DNA from: Phenylobacterium deserti
GTDB lineage: Bacteria > Pseudomonadota > Alphaproteobacteria > Caulobacterales > Caulobacteraceae
DNA: 36,388 bases
Reading direction: 5' to 3'
Assembly (NCBI GenBank): GCA_943332615.1
Contig: CALQQB010000045.1
Span: 1 to 36,388 of the forward strand
Of the stretch, positions 1 to 8,003 are shown in pieces. The notes under the pieces are model-generated. The model was not told where the DNA came from. It did not search any database and worked only from the letters and a program-made list of their open reading frames with translations. Both the position numbers and the translations under genes were made by a program. Each line of letters starts with the position of its first letter. Position 1 is the stretch's first letter.

Positions 1-1
1 C

Positions 2-100
2 GACGTCCTGGCCCGCATCGCCGATCACCCCGCTCAGAAGCTGGACGAGCTGCTGCCGTGGAACTGGCGGCCACAGTCCGCCATCAGCCGCGCCGCCTGA
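2..100 (+). CDS. IS66-family transposase, C-terminal end (partial)
   Basis: Open from the left edge of the window to a TGA at 98-100, giving 32 residues. The peptide contains ARIADHPAQKLDELLPWNW, which closely matches the conserved C-terminal tail of IS66-family transposases (usually written as I..HP...ldeLLPWnW). The catalytic DDE core lies outside the window, so I cannot say whether the gene is intact. A plausible IS66 right terminal repeat follows within 50 bp, which supports the assignment. The element borders a restriction-modification system, consistent with an accessory island. Confidence 0.8.
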   Translation, partial: DVLARIADHPAQKLDELLPWNWRPQSAISRAA

Positions 101-130
101 TCAGCGCCGCCGATCCGCCGTCTCCGCGGT

Positions 131-147
131 GCTCACCGGATGCACAC
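131..147 (+). mobile_element. Probable right terminal inverted repeat of the IS66 element
   Basis: The segment CTCACCGGATGCACAC at 132-147, shortly after the transposase stop, resembles the right end of IS66 elements as I remember it (a CACCGGA..GCTTAC-like tip). The last bases differ from the usual GTAAGC complement, so the tip may have decayed. The left end and the expected 8 bp target duplication cannot be tested from this window. Confidence 0.45.
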
Positions 148-184
148 CCTAACCCTGCAATCAACCGGCCAGAAATGCGTGCGT

Positions 185-223
185 GTCCCGCTTTCCTGTC
201 CCGCTTTCCTGTCCCGCTTTCCC
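185..223. repeat. Three tandem copies of a 13 bp unit
   Basis: GTCCCGCTTTCCT is repeated at 185-197, 198-210 and 211-223; the third copy ends in CCC instead of CCT. The array lies between the IS66 end and the stop codon of the restriction endonuclease at 228. It probably arose by replication slippage. No function is evident. Confidence 0.85.
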
Positions 224-227
224 GGAG

Positions 228-1175
228 CTAGCTGTCGTAAGGGCCGAGGAACCGGACCCCGTTGAAGTGCACCAGATGGGTCGGCGCGTCAGCAACCCAG
301 ACTTCGGTCTCCCAGGCGACCTCGCTAAGATACTTCGCCATGACGCGCCGCGTCGGGAAGGCGGTTACATAGACGAGCCCTGCGCTGGCGCCGCCGAACA
401 GGTGTTTCAGTTCGTCTCGCCGCTTTCCGTCGACCGGGCCATGGCTCGTCACCGCTTCTGCCAGCACAAGCCAGTTTCGCTTCGTGTCGTAGATGATCGC
501 GTCGGGCATCTTGCCGTGGCGATCCACAGTGACACCGAGCCTCCGCAGCAGCGCTTCGTCGAAGTAGCCGACCTTGTCTCCGGTATCACCCACGTAGACC
601 AGCTGGCCGCCGGGGACGAACCGCGACGAGAAGCCCTCCACGATCGCCTTGATAAGCTCGCTATGCTCACCCGCGCTCAACAAGATTTCCCTTCCGTCGA
701 GGAGTTTGACGGGCAGGCGCGCCAAGGCGCGTTCGTTGGCGTAGCGGGCCGCCAGGGTTTCACGTTCGCCCAGATAGACCTCTGGGTTGGCAGCCCACGC
801 GTCCGTGCTGAAGGTCCTCAACAAGGCCAGGGCTTCCGGCGCTAGTTGATAGGCGGCCAACTGGCTGTTCACCGCGCGACCCGGATCATCCGGATTGTAG
901 AGCGCAAGGCCTGCATCACGGAATTGATGGAGCGACCTCCGCCTAACCGCCTCGCGGCTATTGGGCTTATACACCTTGCCGAAATGCTCGCGCATGAAGT
1001 CCATGATCGGCGTGGTTCCGATCAGAATATCCTGCGCGTCATGCCAGTCCTGGCCAGGGCGAAGCCCGGCGAGAGCCAAGAGACACAGCGCCGAACGTTC
1101 ATTTAGCTGGCCCCTTGGAAACCCGAGGCTCGTCAGGATCTGTAGCGCCGTCGCTTTCAGTTCCTCCCCGGTCAC
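228..1175 (-). CDS. Type II restriction endonuclease, BsuBI/PstI family
   Basis: Predicted type IIP endonuclease of 315 residues, near the length of BsuBI and PstI. The diagnostic segment is in the C-terminal third: YVGDTGDK, then HGKMPDAIIYD, LAEAV and HGPVD in order, the PD...E.V signature of this PD-(D/E)xK-like family. The N-terminal half is helical and probably a DNA-binding region. I chose the GTG at 1173-1175 because it overlaps the methyltransferase stop as GTGA and has GGAGAAG five bases upstream; a longer form starting with GTG at 1193 is possible. By family analogy the target would be CTGCAG, but specificity cannot be read from sequence. No stop or frameshift interrupts it, so it may be active. 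Confidence 0.9.
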   Translation of the reverse strand: MTGEELKATALQILTSLGFPRGQLNERSALCLLALAGLRPGQDWHDAQDILIGTTPIMDFMREHFGKVYKPNSREAVRRRSLHQFRDAGLALYNPDDPGRAVNSQLAAYQLAPEALALLRTFSTDAWAANPEVYLGERETLAARYANERALARLPVKLLDGREILLSAGEHSELIKAIVEGFSSRFVPGGQLVYVGDTGDKVGYFDEALLRRLGVTVDRHGKMPDAIIYDTKRNWLVLAEAVTSHGPVDGKRRDELKHLFGGASAGLVYVTAFPTRRVMAKYLSEVAWETEVWVADAPTHLVHFNGVRFLGPYDS

Positions 1176-2680
1176 GACAGCTTCTCCACGCACCGATCAA
1201 TCGCTTCCTGCGTCACTTGATTTTGCTGCTCGGACCAACGACCCATTGCGGTCAAGACGTCGGCGTCCGGGTAGGGCAGCATCCGGAGGTCCGTGGCGTT
1301 GACCTGGGTATGGCCGTTGAAGGTTCTGAAGTGGGCATCGACGATGGTCGAGTTCAGGTAGACGCCGAGCCCGAGAGCGATCAGTCGAGGCAATCCCCTT
1401 CGCCCCGCGTGGAAGACGTTCAGGTGATTTTCGAGGGCTATGAAGTCAGAAGCGAAGGAGTCCTCCGCGATGAAGCTCGCGACCACCCGGCGACGTTCCT
1501 CCTTCGATGAAAACCTGCGTACGACAGCGTAGTTTCCCGCCGGGTAGAGCCATCGCTGGGTCTCCGGGTTCAGGGCGATAGCGTTGGGCTTCTTGATCCC
1601 TGCCTTCGGCCACTGAAGATCGCCGCTCACAAAGTGGGTCGGGTAGAGCAGCAGAACGGTGTCGGGCTCCGGCTGCGCACGCAAGTGATCCCTCAGGCGA
1701 AAATCCACCACAGGTCCAGTCGAGACCTTGAGCCCAAGCTGGGCCAGCGTGGAACTGAACTTCGGCGGGATGATCCCGTCGGCCTCGCCTGATGTCGGAA
1801 GGTGGATAACCAGATCGGCATCGCCGCCTTTCACGACCGCCTCGGGTGGAAGCGTCCACGTTTCCAAGTCAGCAAAGGTCGCATCCGAGGAGGTCGACAA
1901 GGTCACCTCACCAGGGCTGCCTCCCCGCTCGATCACGATGATGACGTTCTCTTGGAGAACATCATCGTCCGAAAATGCGTGTGTGCGGGAGGCGAACAGA
2001 TGGACTCGGCGGATAGCGCCCTTCGTCAAAATGAGTTCACGGAAGGGCTTGTAGTAGGGGCCGTTACAGAAGCTGCGTGGGATGATTGCGCACAACGAGC
2101 CGCCCTGTTCCATCAACAGCAATGATAGGCCGACAAAGCCAGAGTAGAGGTTGACTGTCTCAAGGCCGACCTTCTTCAAGAGCTCCCGATGGATCGAGTG
2201 GGAGGTTATCTTTTTGTAGGGCGGATTGAGGATGGCGTGGGTGAAGGAGCCCAAATTCCCGAGCTTGAACCCAATGACTCCCGCCTGGAGGAAATCGCTG
2301 GCCACGATGTCGAACGTGACCTCCTTCCGAGCCTTGGCGTAGTGCTGCAACGTGTCGGTGAGGTGCGGCACAAGGAATGGGTCAAGCTCGAACGCGGTTA
2401 CGTGGATCGAACTTGCCCCCAGGCTCCCCTCGACCTGCCGGTCCAGGACAGCGCTCGTGAGCGACCCGATCCCGGCTCCGGCGTCCAGCAGCCTCATAGG
2501 CTCGCCAACTAGCGGCGGAAGCAACGACGCCATGAAGCGGGCAACCGCCGCTGGCGTCATGAACTGCCCGAGCGCGGCCTTCCTTTGCCGATCGGTCGCG
2601 TTGCCGATCCGCCTGCGTTTCGCGTCCACTTGAACGGAGTGTTGGGCATCCGGCGGCGCGGTGATTTGCGGTTGGCTCAT
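1172..2680 (-). CDS. DNA adenine N6-methyltransferase, BsuBI/PstI type
   Basis: 502-residue methyltransferase, the usual size for M.BsuBI/M.PstI-like enzymes, predicted to protect the site cut by the adjoining endonuclease. Visible motifs are the GQFMTP element (residues 38-43, motif X region), the SAM-binding loop LDAGAGIG (about 65-72, motif I), an acidic FELD (motif II) and NPPYKK (152-157, motif IV) typical of N6-adenine enzymes. The C-terminal half is probably the target-recognition region. Upstream of the ATG is TAGGAACC, a modest ribosome binding site. Its stop overlaps the endonuclease start, so the two are probably one transcript with the methylase made first. A set of phased repeats lies 70-130 bp upstream. 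Confidence 0.92.
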   Translation of the reverse strand: MSQPQITAPPDAQHSVQVDAKRRRIGNATDRQRKAALGQFMTPAAVARFMASLLPPLVGEPMRLLDAGAGIGSLTSAVLDRQVEGSLGASSIHVTAFELDPFLVPHLTDTLQHYAKARKEVTFDIVASDFLQAGVIGFKLGNLGSFTHAILNPPYKKITSHSIHRELLKKVGLETVNLYSGFVGLSLLLMEQGGSLCAIIPRSFCNGPYYKPFRELILTKGAIRRVHLFASRTHAFSDDDVLQENVIIVIERGGSPGEVTLSTSSDATFADLETWTLPPEAVVKGGDADLVIHLPTSGEADGIIPPKFSSTLAQLGLKVSTGPVVDFRLRDHLRAQPEPDTVLLLYPTHFVSGDLQWPKAGIKKPNAIALNPETQRWLYPAGNYAVVRRFSSKEERRRVVASFIAEDSFASDFIALENHLNVFHAGRRGLPRLIALGLGVYLNSTIVDAHFRTFNGHTQVNATDLRMLPYPDADVLTAMGRWSEQQNQVTQEAIDRCVEKLS

Positions 2681-2749
2681 GGTTCCTATCTGGCGCAGAA
2701 ACCGCCGACTTCAAAGCGCGCAGCAACTCCGCCGATGATCCGCTTCATC

Positions 2750-2810
2750 GACAACCGCCAGGTTGTTTTCCGACAACCTAGTCGCAACGCTCGACAACCC
2801 GTCGGTTGTC
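2750..2810. promoter_or_regulatory. Phased GACAACC repeat array, candidate operator
   Basis: GACAACC occurs at 2750-2756, 2772-2778 and 2793-2799, spaced 22 and 21 bp, about two helical turns. The third copy forms the inverted repeat GACAACC-CGTC-GGTTGTC (2793-2810). The first is paired with GGTTGT at 2761-2766, spacer GCCA. The middle copy has no partner. The array is in the leader of the restriction-modification operon and also upstream of the small plus-strand frame at 2893. A dimeric repressor site is the natural reading; no controller gene is visible nearby. Confidence 0.55.
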
Positions 2811-2892
2811 TCAGGAGAGCCTTGCACTTGCAAAACCTCGTGGTCGTCCTCGATGAGGGGTGACGGCTAGCATCTGCGCCAGGAGGACAGCC

Positions 2893-3015
2893 ATGACCGA
2901 CGACGATGAAAAGGTAACGGTCAACGTGAACGTCGCGAAGGCCAGCAGCGCGAGGCATCGCCGCAAGCGACCCTCCCCATCGATCGCAATGATCTCACCC
3001 TACGTCCGCTTCTGA
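2893..3015 (+). CDS. Possible 40-residue small protein
   Basis: ATG preceded by a textbook AGGAGG (2881-2886, spacing six bases). The frame encodes 40 residues: an acidic start (MTDDDEK), a short hydrophilic middle and a basic stretch (ARHRRKRP). I recognise no family. It is divergent from the restriction-modification operon, with the GACAACC array between them, so it could be a small regulator or simply a chance frame with a good ribosome binding site. Composition and length do not settle it. Confidence 0.35.
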   Translation: MTDDDEKVTVNVNVAKASSARHRRKRPSPSIAMISPYVRF

Positions 3016-3044
3016 CGCACCCCCGTGCTCTACTCCCCTCCAAC

Positions 3045-3644
3045 ATGCTCGACGCCCTCAACATTACCGAGGAAGACGCCCTCGGCCTGGCCGAACTGGC
3101 GCAGCACGATCTGGCGCTGGCGCGGGATTTTGCGCGCCGGGCGCTGGCGGCGGCGGAGTCCGAGGAAGCCAGCGGGCTGGCGCGCAGCTATCAGCGCGCG
3201 GCGCGGTCCTATCGCCAAAGCCTGGCGCTGAAGGTGCGGCTGCGGCGTGAGCTGGCGGCCGCCGACCAGGTCCAGGCCAATACGCCCAAGGCAAAGCCCG
3301 GCGGCGCGGCGGTGGCCCGGCGCATCGGCGAGGTGCGCGAGGCCCTGCTGCGGCTGGCCTGGAACGAGGCCGAGCGGCCCGAAGACGAGCGCGAAAGCGC
3401 CGAATGGGATGAACCCGCTGCCGAGACGTTCGCCTTCCATCGCCAGGGCGTCGAAGAGACCATCGCCGAGGATTGCCTGAAGGACAGCTTCTGCGACGAG
3501 CCGCTGGACGACCACGTGGCGCGGCTTGCGATGGACGTGGGCTTCCCGCCCGACGCCATCGCCGGCTGGCGCGACCTGGCCGACCCGCCGCAGGCCGCGC
3601 TCGATTTCGAGCCGGAAGAGGATGCGTGGCTCAGCTCGGCGTGA
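3045..3644 (+). CDS. Conserved hypothetical protein, 199 residues
   Basis: I do not recognise a named family. The N-terminal half is strongly helical and alanine-rich (LAELAQHDLALARDFARRA onwards), followed by a basic helix, a proline/alanine linker and an acidic C-terminal half with DEPLDDHVARLAMD and a DFEPEEDAW tail. No signal peptide or membrane segment is seen, so it is probably cytoplasmic. The helical part resembles the unknown SOS-box gene that begins at 36219 (L-A-x-A-x-D, then A-L-A, then a late L-A and R). No strong ribosome binding site precedes the ATG. It converges on purM with a 26 bp gap. Confidence 0.7.
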   Translation: MLDALNITEEDALGLAELAQHDLALARDFARRALAAAESEEASGLARSYQRAARSYRQSLALKVRLRRELAAADQVQANTPKAKPGGAAVARRIGEVREALLRLAWNEAERPEDERESAEWDEPAAETFAFHRQGVEETIAEDCLKDSFCDEPLDDHVARLAMDVGFPPDAIAGWRDLADPPQAALDFEPEEDAWLSSA

Positions 3645-3670
3645 TGTCCCTCCACATTCAGGGAGGGAAG

Positions 3671-4696
3671 CTACGCCTGCGCCAATTCCCCCACCACGAA
3701 CGCATCCTCGCCCGCCCGCACCAGACCCTCCAGCACCTCGGGCAGCTCGTCCGGGCCCACGATCAGCATCAGGCCCAGGCCGCAGTTAAAGGTGCGGTGC
3801 ATCTCGGCTTCGTCGACGCCGCCGGTCCGGGCCAGCCAGCCAAACACCGGCGGCGGGGTCCAGGCGGTCCAGTCGAACCGCGCCACCAGGCCCTCGGCCA
3901 CCGCGCGGGGCGGGTTCTCCACCAGGCCGCCGCCGGTGATGTGGGCCAGGCCCTTGATGCGGCCGGCCTTCAGGTGCGGCAGGACGGTCTTGATATAGAT
4001 GCGGGTGGGCGTCAGCAGCGCCTGCGCCAGGGTCTGGTCCTGGCTGAACGGGGAGGGGGCGTCCCATGCCAGCCCCGAGCGCTCGACGATGCGGCGGATC
4101 AGGGAATAGCCGTTGGAGTGCGGGCCGGACGAGCCCAGGCCGATCAGGATGTCGCCGGCCTTCTGGTCGCCCAGGCGGGGGATCACCTTGTCGCGGTCCA
4201 CCGCGCCCACGCAGAAGCCCGCCATGTCATAGTCGCCGTCGGAATACATGCCCGGCATCTCGGCGGTCTCGCCGCCCACCAGGGCGCAGCCGGCCTGTCG
4301 GCAGCCCTCGGCGATACCGGCCACCACGGACGCCGCGGCGTCCACGTCCAGCTTGCCGGTGGCGTAGTAGTCCAGGAACATCAGCGGCTCGGCGCCCTGG
4401 GCCAGCAGGTCGTTGACGCACATGGCCACTAGGTCGATGCCGACCGTGTCATGGATGCCGGTCTCGATGGCCAGCTTCAGCTTGGTGCCGACCCCGTCCG
4501 TGGTGGTGACCAGCAGCGGATCGTCATATCCGGCGGCCTTCAGGTCGAAGAGGGCGCCGAACCCGCCCAGCGACGGCTCGGAGCCGGCCCGCCGGGTGGA
4601 CTTCGCCAGGGGCTTGATGCGTTCCACCAAAGCCGCACCCGCATCGATATCGACGCCGGCTTGGGCGTAGGTGAGACCGTTTGGCCGTTCGGACAT
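3671..4696 (-). CDS. purM: Phosphoribosylformylglycinamidine cyclo-ligase (AIR synthetase)
   Basis: Fifth step of de novo purine synthesis: ATP-dependent ring closure of FGAM to AIR in the cytosol. The 341-residue length is normal. Family hallmarks are [11 protein letters not shown] at the start, [12 protein letters not shown], the [20 protein letters not shown] segment, [23 protein letters not shown] and the [13 protein letters not shown] loop near the C terminus. It is divergent from rnd, sharing an 81 bp promoter region. purN, which commonly follows purM, is not downstream here; the next gene is an unrelated convergent hypothetical. Confidence 0.97.
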   Translation of the reverse strand: MSERPNGLTYAQAGVDIDAGAALVERIKPLAKSTRRAGSEPSLGGFGALFDLKAAGYDDPLLVTTTDGVGTKLKLAIETGIHDTVGIDLVAMCVNDLLAQGAEPLMFLDYYATGKLDVDAAASVVAGIAEGCRQAGCALVGGETAEMPGMYSDGDYDMAGFCVGAVDRDKVIPRLGDQKAGDILIGLGSSGPHSNGYSLIRRIVERSGLAWDAPSPFSQDQTLAQALLTPTRIYIKTVLPHLKAGRIKGLAHITGGGLVENPPRAVAEGLVARFDWTAWTPPPVFGWLARTGGVDEAEMHRTFNCGLGLMLIVGPDELPEVLEGLVRAGEDAFVVGELAQA

Positions 4697-4777
4697 TTAC
4701 GAACCCGGGCTTGGAGTGCAGAGAAACGCCTTGGTGGCCCTTGCAGAGTCGGCCGCGCGCGGGGCTATAGCTGATTT

Positions 4778-5959
4778 ATGACGCCTATCACCACTACCGC
4801 AGCACTTGCGGCGTTTTGCGACAAGATCAAGGACCAGCCGTTCGTCGCCGTGGACACCGAGTTCATGCGCGAAACGACGTACTGGCCGAAGCTGTGTCTG
4901 ATCCAGGCGGCGGCGCCGTCGGCCGAGGCCTGTATCGACCCGCTCTCGGAGGAGATGGACCTCGAGCCGTTCCTGGCGATCATGCGCGACGAGAAGATCC
5001 TCAAGGTCTTCCACGCCGCCCGGCAGGACGTGGAAATCTTCAACAACCTGCACGCCATGCCCAAGCCGCTGTTCGACACCCAGGTTGCCGGCATGGCCGC
5101 CGGGTTCGGCGAGCAGATCGCCTATGACGCCCTGGTCCGCCAGATGCTGAAGATCGACCTCGACAAGAGCTCTCGGTTCACCGACTGGGCGCGGCGGCCG
5201 CTGTCGGAGAACCAGCTGACCTATGCGCTGGCCGACGTCACCCACCTGGCCGCCCTCTACCCCATGCTGCACGAGCGGCTGGAAAAGGAAGGCCGCCTGG
5301 GCTGGGTGACGGACGAGATGAACGACCTCACGTCGCCGGCCAACTACGACATGGAGCCGGAGAACGCCTGGAAGCGGCTGCGGCCGCGCCGGCACACGGC
5401 GAAATACCTGGCGGTCTACAAGGCCGTCGCCGCCTGGCGCGAGCGCACGGCCCAGCTGCGCGACCAGCCGCGCGGCCGGATTCTCAAGGACGAGGCGATC
5501 GACGAGATCGCCACCCAGGGCCCGACCGACTCCGACGGCCTGGACCGGCTGCGCTCGGTGCCCAAGGGTTTCTCGGGCTCCCGCTTCGGACCCGACCTGG
5601 TGGCCGCCATCAAGGAGGCGCTACGCGACCCCGAGGCCTACGCCCCGGTGATCGAGCGCAGTCGCACCCCGGCCTCGCCGGCCGCCGGCGCCGTGGTGGA
5701 ACTGCTGAAGGTGCTGCTGAAGGCGCGGGCCGAGGAGGCCGGCGTGGCCTCCAAGCTGATCGCCACGGTCTCCGACCTGGAGCAGATCGCCAATGACGAC
5801 GAGGCCGATGTCGCCGCCCTCAAGGGCTGGCGACACGAGGCCTTCGGCGAGGACGCGCTGAGGCTGAAGCACGGCGAACTGGCCCTGGTGCTGGACGGCG
5901 CGCGCGTCCGCGTCGTCGAGGTCCGCCGGGCCCCGAAAGCGGCAGCGGAGCCAGCGTGA
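4778..5959 (+). CDS. rnd: Ribonuclease D
   Basis: 3'-5' exoribonuclease acting in tRNA 3'-end maturation and RNA turnover. The DEDDy catalytic set is visible: VAVDTEF near residues 23-29 (Asp and Glu), the FHAARQDVEIF Asp in Exo II, and YALADVTHL in Exo III with the Tyr four residues before the Asp. The rest contains the HRDC-type helical regions expected of RNase D. At 393 residues it has the normal size. ATG start, divergent from purM. Downstream is a 540 bp stretch without a credible gene. Confidence 0.96.
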   Translation: MTPITTTAALAAFCDKIKDQPFVAVDTEFMRETTYWPKLCLIQAAAPSAEACIDPLSEEMDLEPFLAIMRDEKILKVFHAARQDVEIFNNLHAMPKPLFDTQVAGMAAGFGEQIAYDALVRQMLKIDLDKSSRFTDWARRPLSENQLTYALADVTHLAALYPMLHERLEKEGRLGWVTDEMNDLTSPANYDMEPENAWKRLRPRRHTAKYLAVYKAVAAWRERTAQLRDQPRGRILKDEAIDEIATQGPTDSDGLDRLRSVPKGFSGSRFGPDLVAAIKEALRDPEAYAPVIERSRTPASPAAGAVVELLKVLLKARAEEAGVASKLIATVSDLEQIANDDEADVAALKGWRHEAFGEDALRLKHGELALVLDGARVRVVEVRRAPKAAAEPA

Positions 5960-6100
5960 CGGCGAACCTGCGGATAACTCTTCGCGATTGATTTTGTGGG
6001 GGTTATCGGCGCCGCCCTCCGATTGTCCACAGCCCGTCCACCCTCGGAGCCACAGAACGTTCACAGCCCCGCCGCCGACCCCCGTTGCGCCGCCCCCGGG

Positions 6101-6380
6101 GTTGGAGGAGCCTGTCCTTGCCGAGAGGAACTGCGGCGCGGCGGACCGGCCAACCAGGCAACTGGGCGACCGAAAAGCGGAGCGGGCAGGCGGCTCTCCA
6201 GATCGAGACGCGCCGGGGCAACCCGGAGGCGGATCGGCCCGGAGCAGCACCGGAGGCCAGGTCGGAGCCGAACTGAGCGATCAGTGGAGCCGAGAACAGC
6301 CTTCGACCTTGAACGCTCAGGTCCCCCAACGGATCTGGATCAGAGGGCGGTGTTGCGGGCGACCGTGGCGCCGCCCTCTT
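6101..6380 (+). ncRNA. Candidate structured RNA in the rnd-ppx intergenic region (unassigned)
   Basis: The 540 bp between rnd and ppx has no convincing reading frame. Two segments 230 nt apart can pair: GTTGGAGGAGCCTG (6101-6114) with CAGGTCCCCCAAC (6318-6330), 12 base pairs with one mismatch and one bulge. This is followed by a stem AGAGGGCGG/CCGCCCTCT (6342-6350 and 6371-6379) that could terminate transcription. The rod-like closing stem would suit a 6S-like or other housekeeping RNA, but I find no tmRNA tag, no RNase P core (GAGGAAAGUCC) and no SRP loop. Strand and ends are guesses. Confidence 0.3.
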
Positions 6381-6439
6381 GCATTCGAGCCCTGCGGTCC
6401 CATCTCATCTGAGGTGCGGCCGAAGGCTTCTGCGGGTGA

Positions 6440-6465
6440 GGGCCGGTGTCAAAACCGGCCCTTCA
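6440..6465 (+). terminator. Hairpin terminator between the intergenic region and ppx
   Basis: GGGCCGGT (6440-6447), loop GTCAAA, ACCGGCCC (6454-6461), then TTCATTC. The 8 bp stem is perfect. The following T-run is short, so it may be a weak terminator for a plus-strand transcript or act on ppx from the other side. Confidence 0.55.
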
Positions 6466-6471
6466 TTCGTT

Positions 6472-6515
6472 CAGGCGCTCAGGCCATCTCAAGCAGGCGC
6501 TCAGGCCATCTCAAG
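6472..6515. repeat. Perfect 22 bp tandem duplication at the 3' end of ppx
   Basis: CAGGCGCTCAGGCCATCTCAAG occurs at 6472-6493 and again, identical, at 6494-6515. The ppx stop codon (complement of 6501-6503) lies in the second copy, and the first copy holds a spare equivalent stop plus the last codons. The duplication leaves the protein unchanged and looks like recent slippage. Confidence 0.9.
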
Positions 6516-8003
6516 CTTCAGCTTCAGCGCCTGGGCCACCGTCGCCGCGCGGCGCGCGGTCTGCTCGCCCAGCAGCATGTCGTCCCAGCCGGCCAGGGCG
6601 CTGAGAACGAGGCGGTCGCCTTTGATCATGAGGCTGGACTTCTCCAGCAGGCGCGGGTTGCGGCCAGACAGGTCGCAGCCCAGCCGGATCGCCGAGCCCA
6701 GGGCCCGCGCGCGCTGGCGGCGCTCCGGGGTCAGGACGCGGCTGACCGCCGTGCCCTCCGCCGACTGCACCGCCGCGGCGTGCCGGGCGAAGGCGACATA
6801 GGCCAGGAACGCGCGCTCGGCGTGGTTCATGCCGGCCAGCGGCGCGCGCAGCACCTGCTCGAACGCGAGGTCGGCGCGGTGATCGGGGTGCAGGCGCGTG
6901 CCCAGGTCCGCCAACCGGCAGGCGGCGGCCAGCAGCACCGCGTCCCGACCGGGGAACATCGGCGGCAGCGCCTCGAACAGCGGCGATACCCACGCCTCCA
7001 GGGCATGGCCCAGTTCGGGGCCGGAGCCGCGGTACGCCGTCAGCGCCTCGCAGCCCTCGATCAGCGGGTCCAGGTCGCGGACCTCCGGCGCCATGGCCTC
7101 CAGCAGCAGGCCCTCGCGCACGCCATAGGCCGAGACCACCACCCGCTCGACGCCCAGCCGCTCGATCAGCCTGTCCAGGACCAGGGCGGCGTAGGGCAGG
7201 GTGTCGAAGCGCTTCTTGGACAGCCCCTGGATACGCTCCAGGGACGATCGCGACTGGCGCTGGACGAACCGGGTCAGCACCAGGGCGTCGCCGCGGGTCA
7301 TCTCGTACTGGTGGGCCACATGCAGCGGATAGTCGGCCATCTGCATGTGCAGGAGCGCCAGATTGCGCCAGGCGCCGCCGACGGCATGGAATTCTGTCGT
7401 CGCATAGCGGTTGGCCAGCGGCTGCAGGCGGTCGTCGATGGTGCGCAGCGCGCGCTCCGGGTCCAGCGGCTTGGGCGCGCCCAGGGCGAAGGGGCCGAGC
7501 GGCAGCGTCGCGCCCACGACCGGGCCGTGGCCGTTCAGGCGCACCAGTTCCAGGCTGGAACCGCCGAGGTCTCCGACCACGCCCTGCGCGTCCGGCTGGC
7601 CGCAGATCACGCCCAGGGCGGCGTACCGGGCCTCCTCCTCGCCGCTGAGGACGCGGATCTCGAGCCCGGTCTCGTCCTTGACCCGTTTCAGGAAGGCTTT
7701 GCCGTCGGCGGCGTCACGCACCGCGGCCGTCGCGGCCACCATCACCTCTTCGGCCCGCCAGCCCTCCAGCACCGCACGGAACCGGCGCAGCGCCAGGATC
7801 GCGGCCTCCGCACCCTCGGGGGACAGCCGGCCGGAGGCGTTCAGGTCCTTGCCCAGGCCCGCGACCACCTTCTCGTTGTAGACGGTCCACAGCGCACGCC
7901 CGTCGATCCGGTAGATGACCAGGCGCACCGAGTTCGACCCGACGTCGATGACCGCCGCCTGACGGCCCTCAGGGCGGCCCGCGCTATCCCCGCGAGGCCA
8001 CAT
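6501..8003 (-). CDS. ppx: Exopolyphosphatase / pppGpp phosphohydrolase (Ppx/GppA family)
   Basis: Hydrolyses terminal phosphates of polyphosphate, or pppGpp, in the cytosol. The actin-like fold is marked by [16 protein letters not shown] near the N terminus (phosphate-1 loop), an LSGEEEARY element, [14 protein letters not shown] (phosphate-2) and [13 protein letters not shown], followed by the helical C-terminal region with a HADLAF-type HD-like part. 500 residues is normal for the longer alphaproteobacterial form. Its start overlaps the end of ppk by 20 bp and has no clear ribosome binding site, so translation is probably coupled to ppk. Placing the maker and breaker of polyphosphate together is common in this class. 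Confidence 0.93.
   Translation of the reverse strand: MWPRGDSAGRPEGRQAAVIDVGSNSVRLVIYRIDGRALWTVYNEKVVAGLGKDLNASGRLSPEGAEAAILALRRFRAVLEGWRAEEVMVAATAAVRDAADGKAFLKRVKDETGLEIRVLSGEEEARYAALGVICGQPDAQGVVGDLGGSSLELVRLNGHGPVVGATLPLGPFALGAPKPLDPERALRTIDDRLQPLANRYATTEFHAVGGAWRNLALLHMQMADYPLHVAHQYEMTRGDALVLTRFVQRQSRSSLERIQGLSKKRFDTLPYAALVLDRLIERLGVERVVVSAYGVREGLLLEAMAPEVRDLDPLIEGCEALTAYRGSGPELGHALEAWVSPLFEALPPMFPGRDAVLLAAACRLADLGTRLHPDHRADLAFEQVLRAPLAGMNHAERAFLAYVAFARHAAAVQSAEGTAVSRVLTPERRQRARALGSAIRLGCDLSGRNPRLLEKSSLMIKGDRLVLSALAGWDDMLLGEQTARRAATVAQALKLKLEMA

Noticed and set aside
6101..6380. tmRNA, RNase P RNA or SRP RNA in the rnd-ppx gap
   Set aside because: No AANDNF-type tag coding, no GAGGAAAGUCC core and no GGAAGCAGCC-type SRP loop could be found on either strand.
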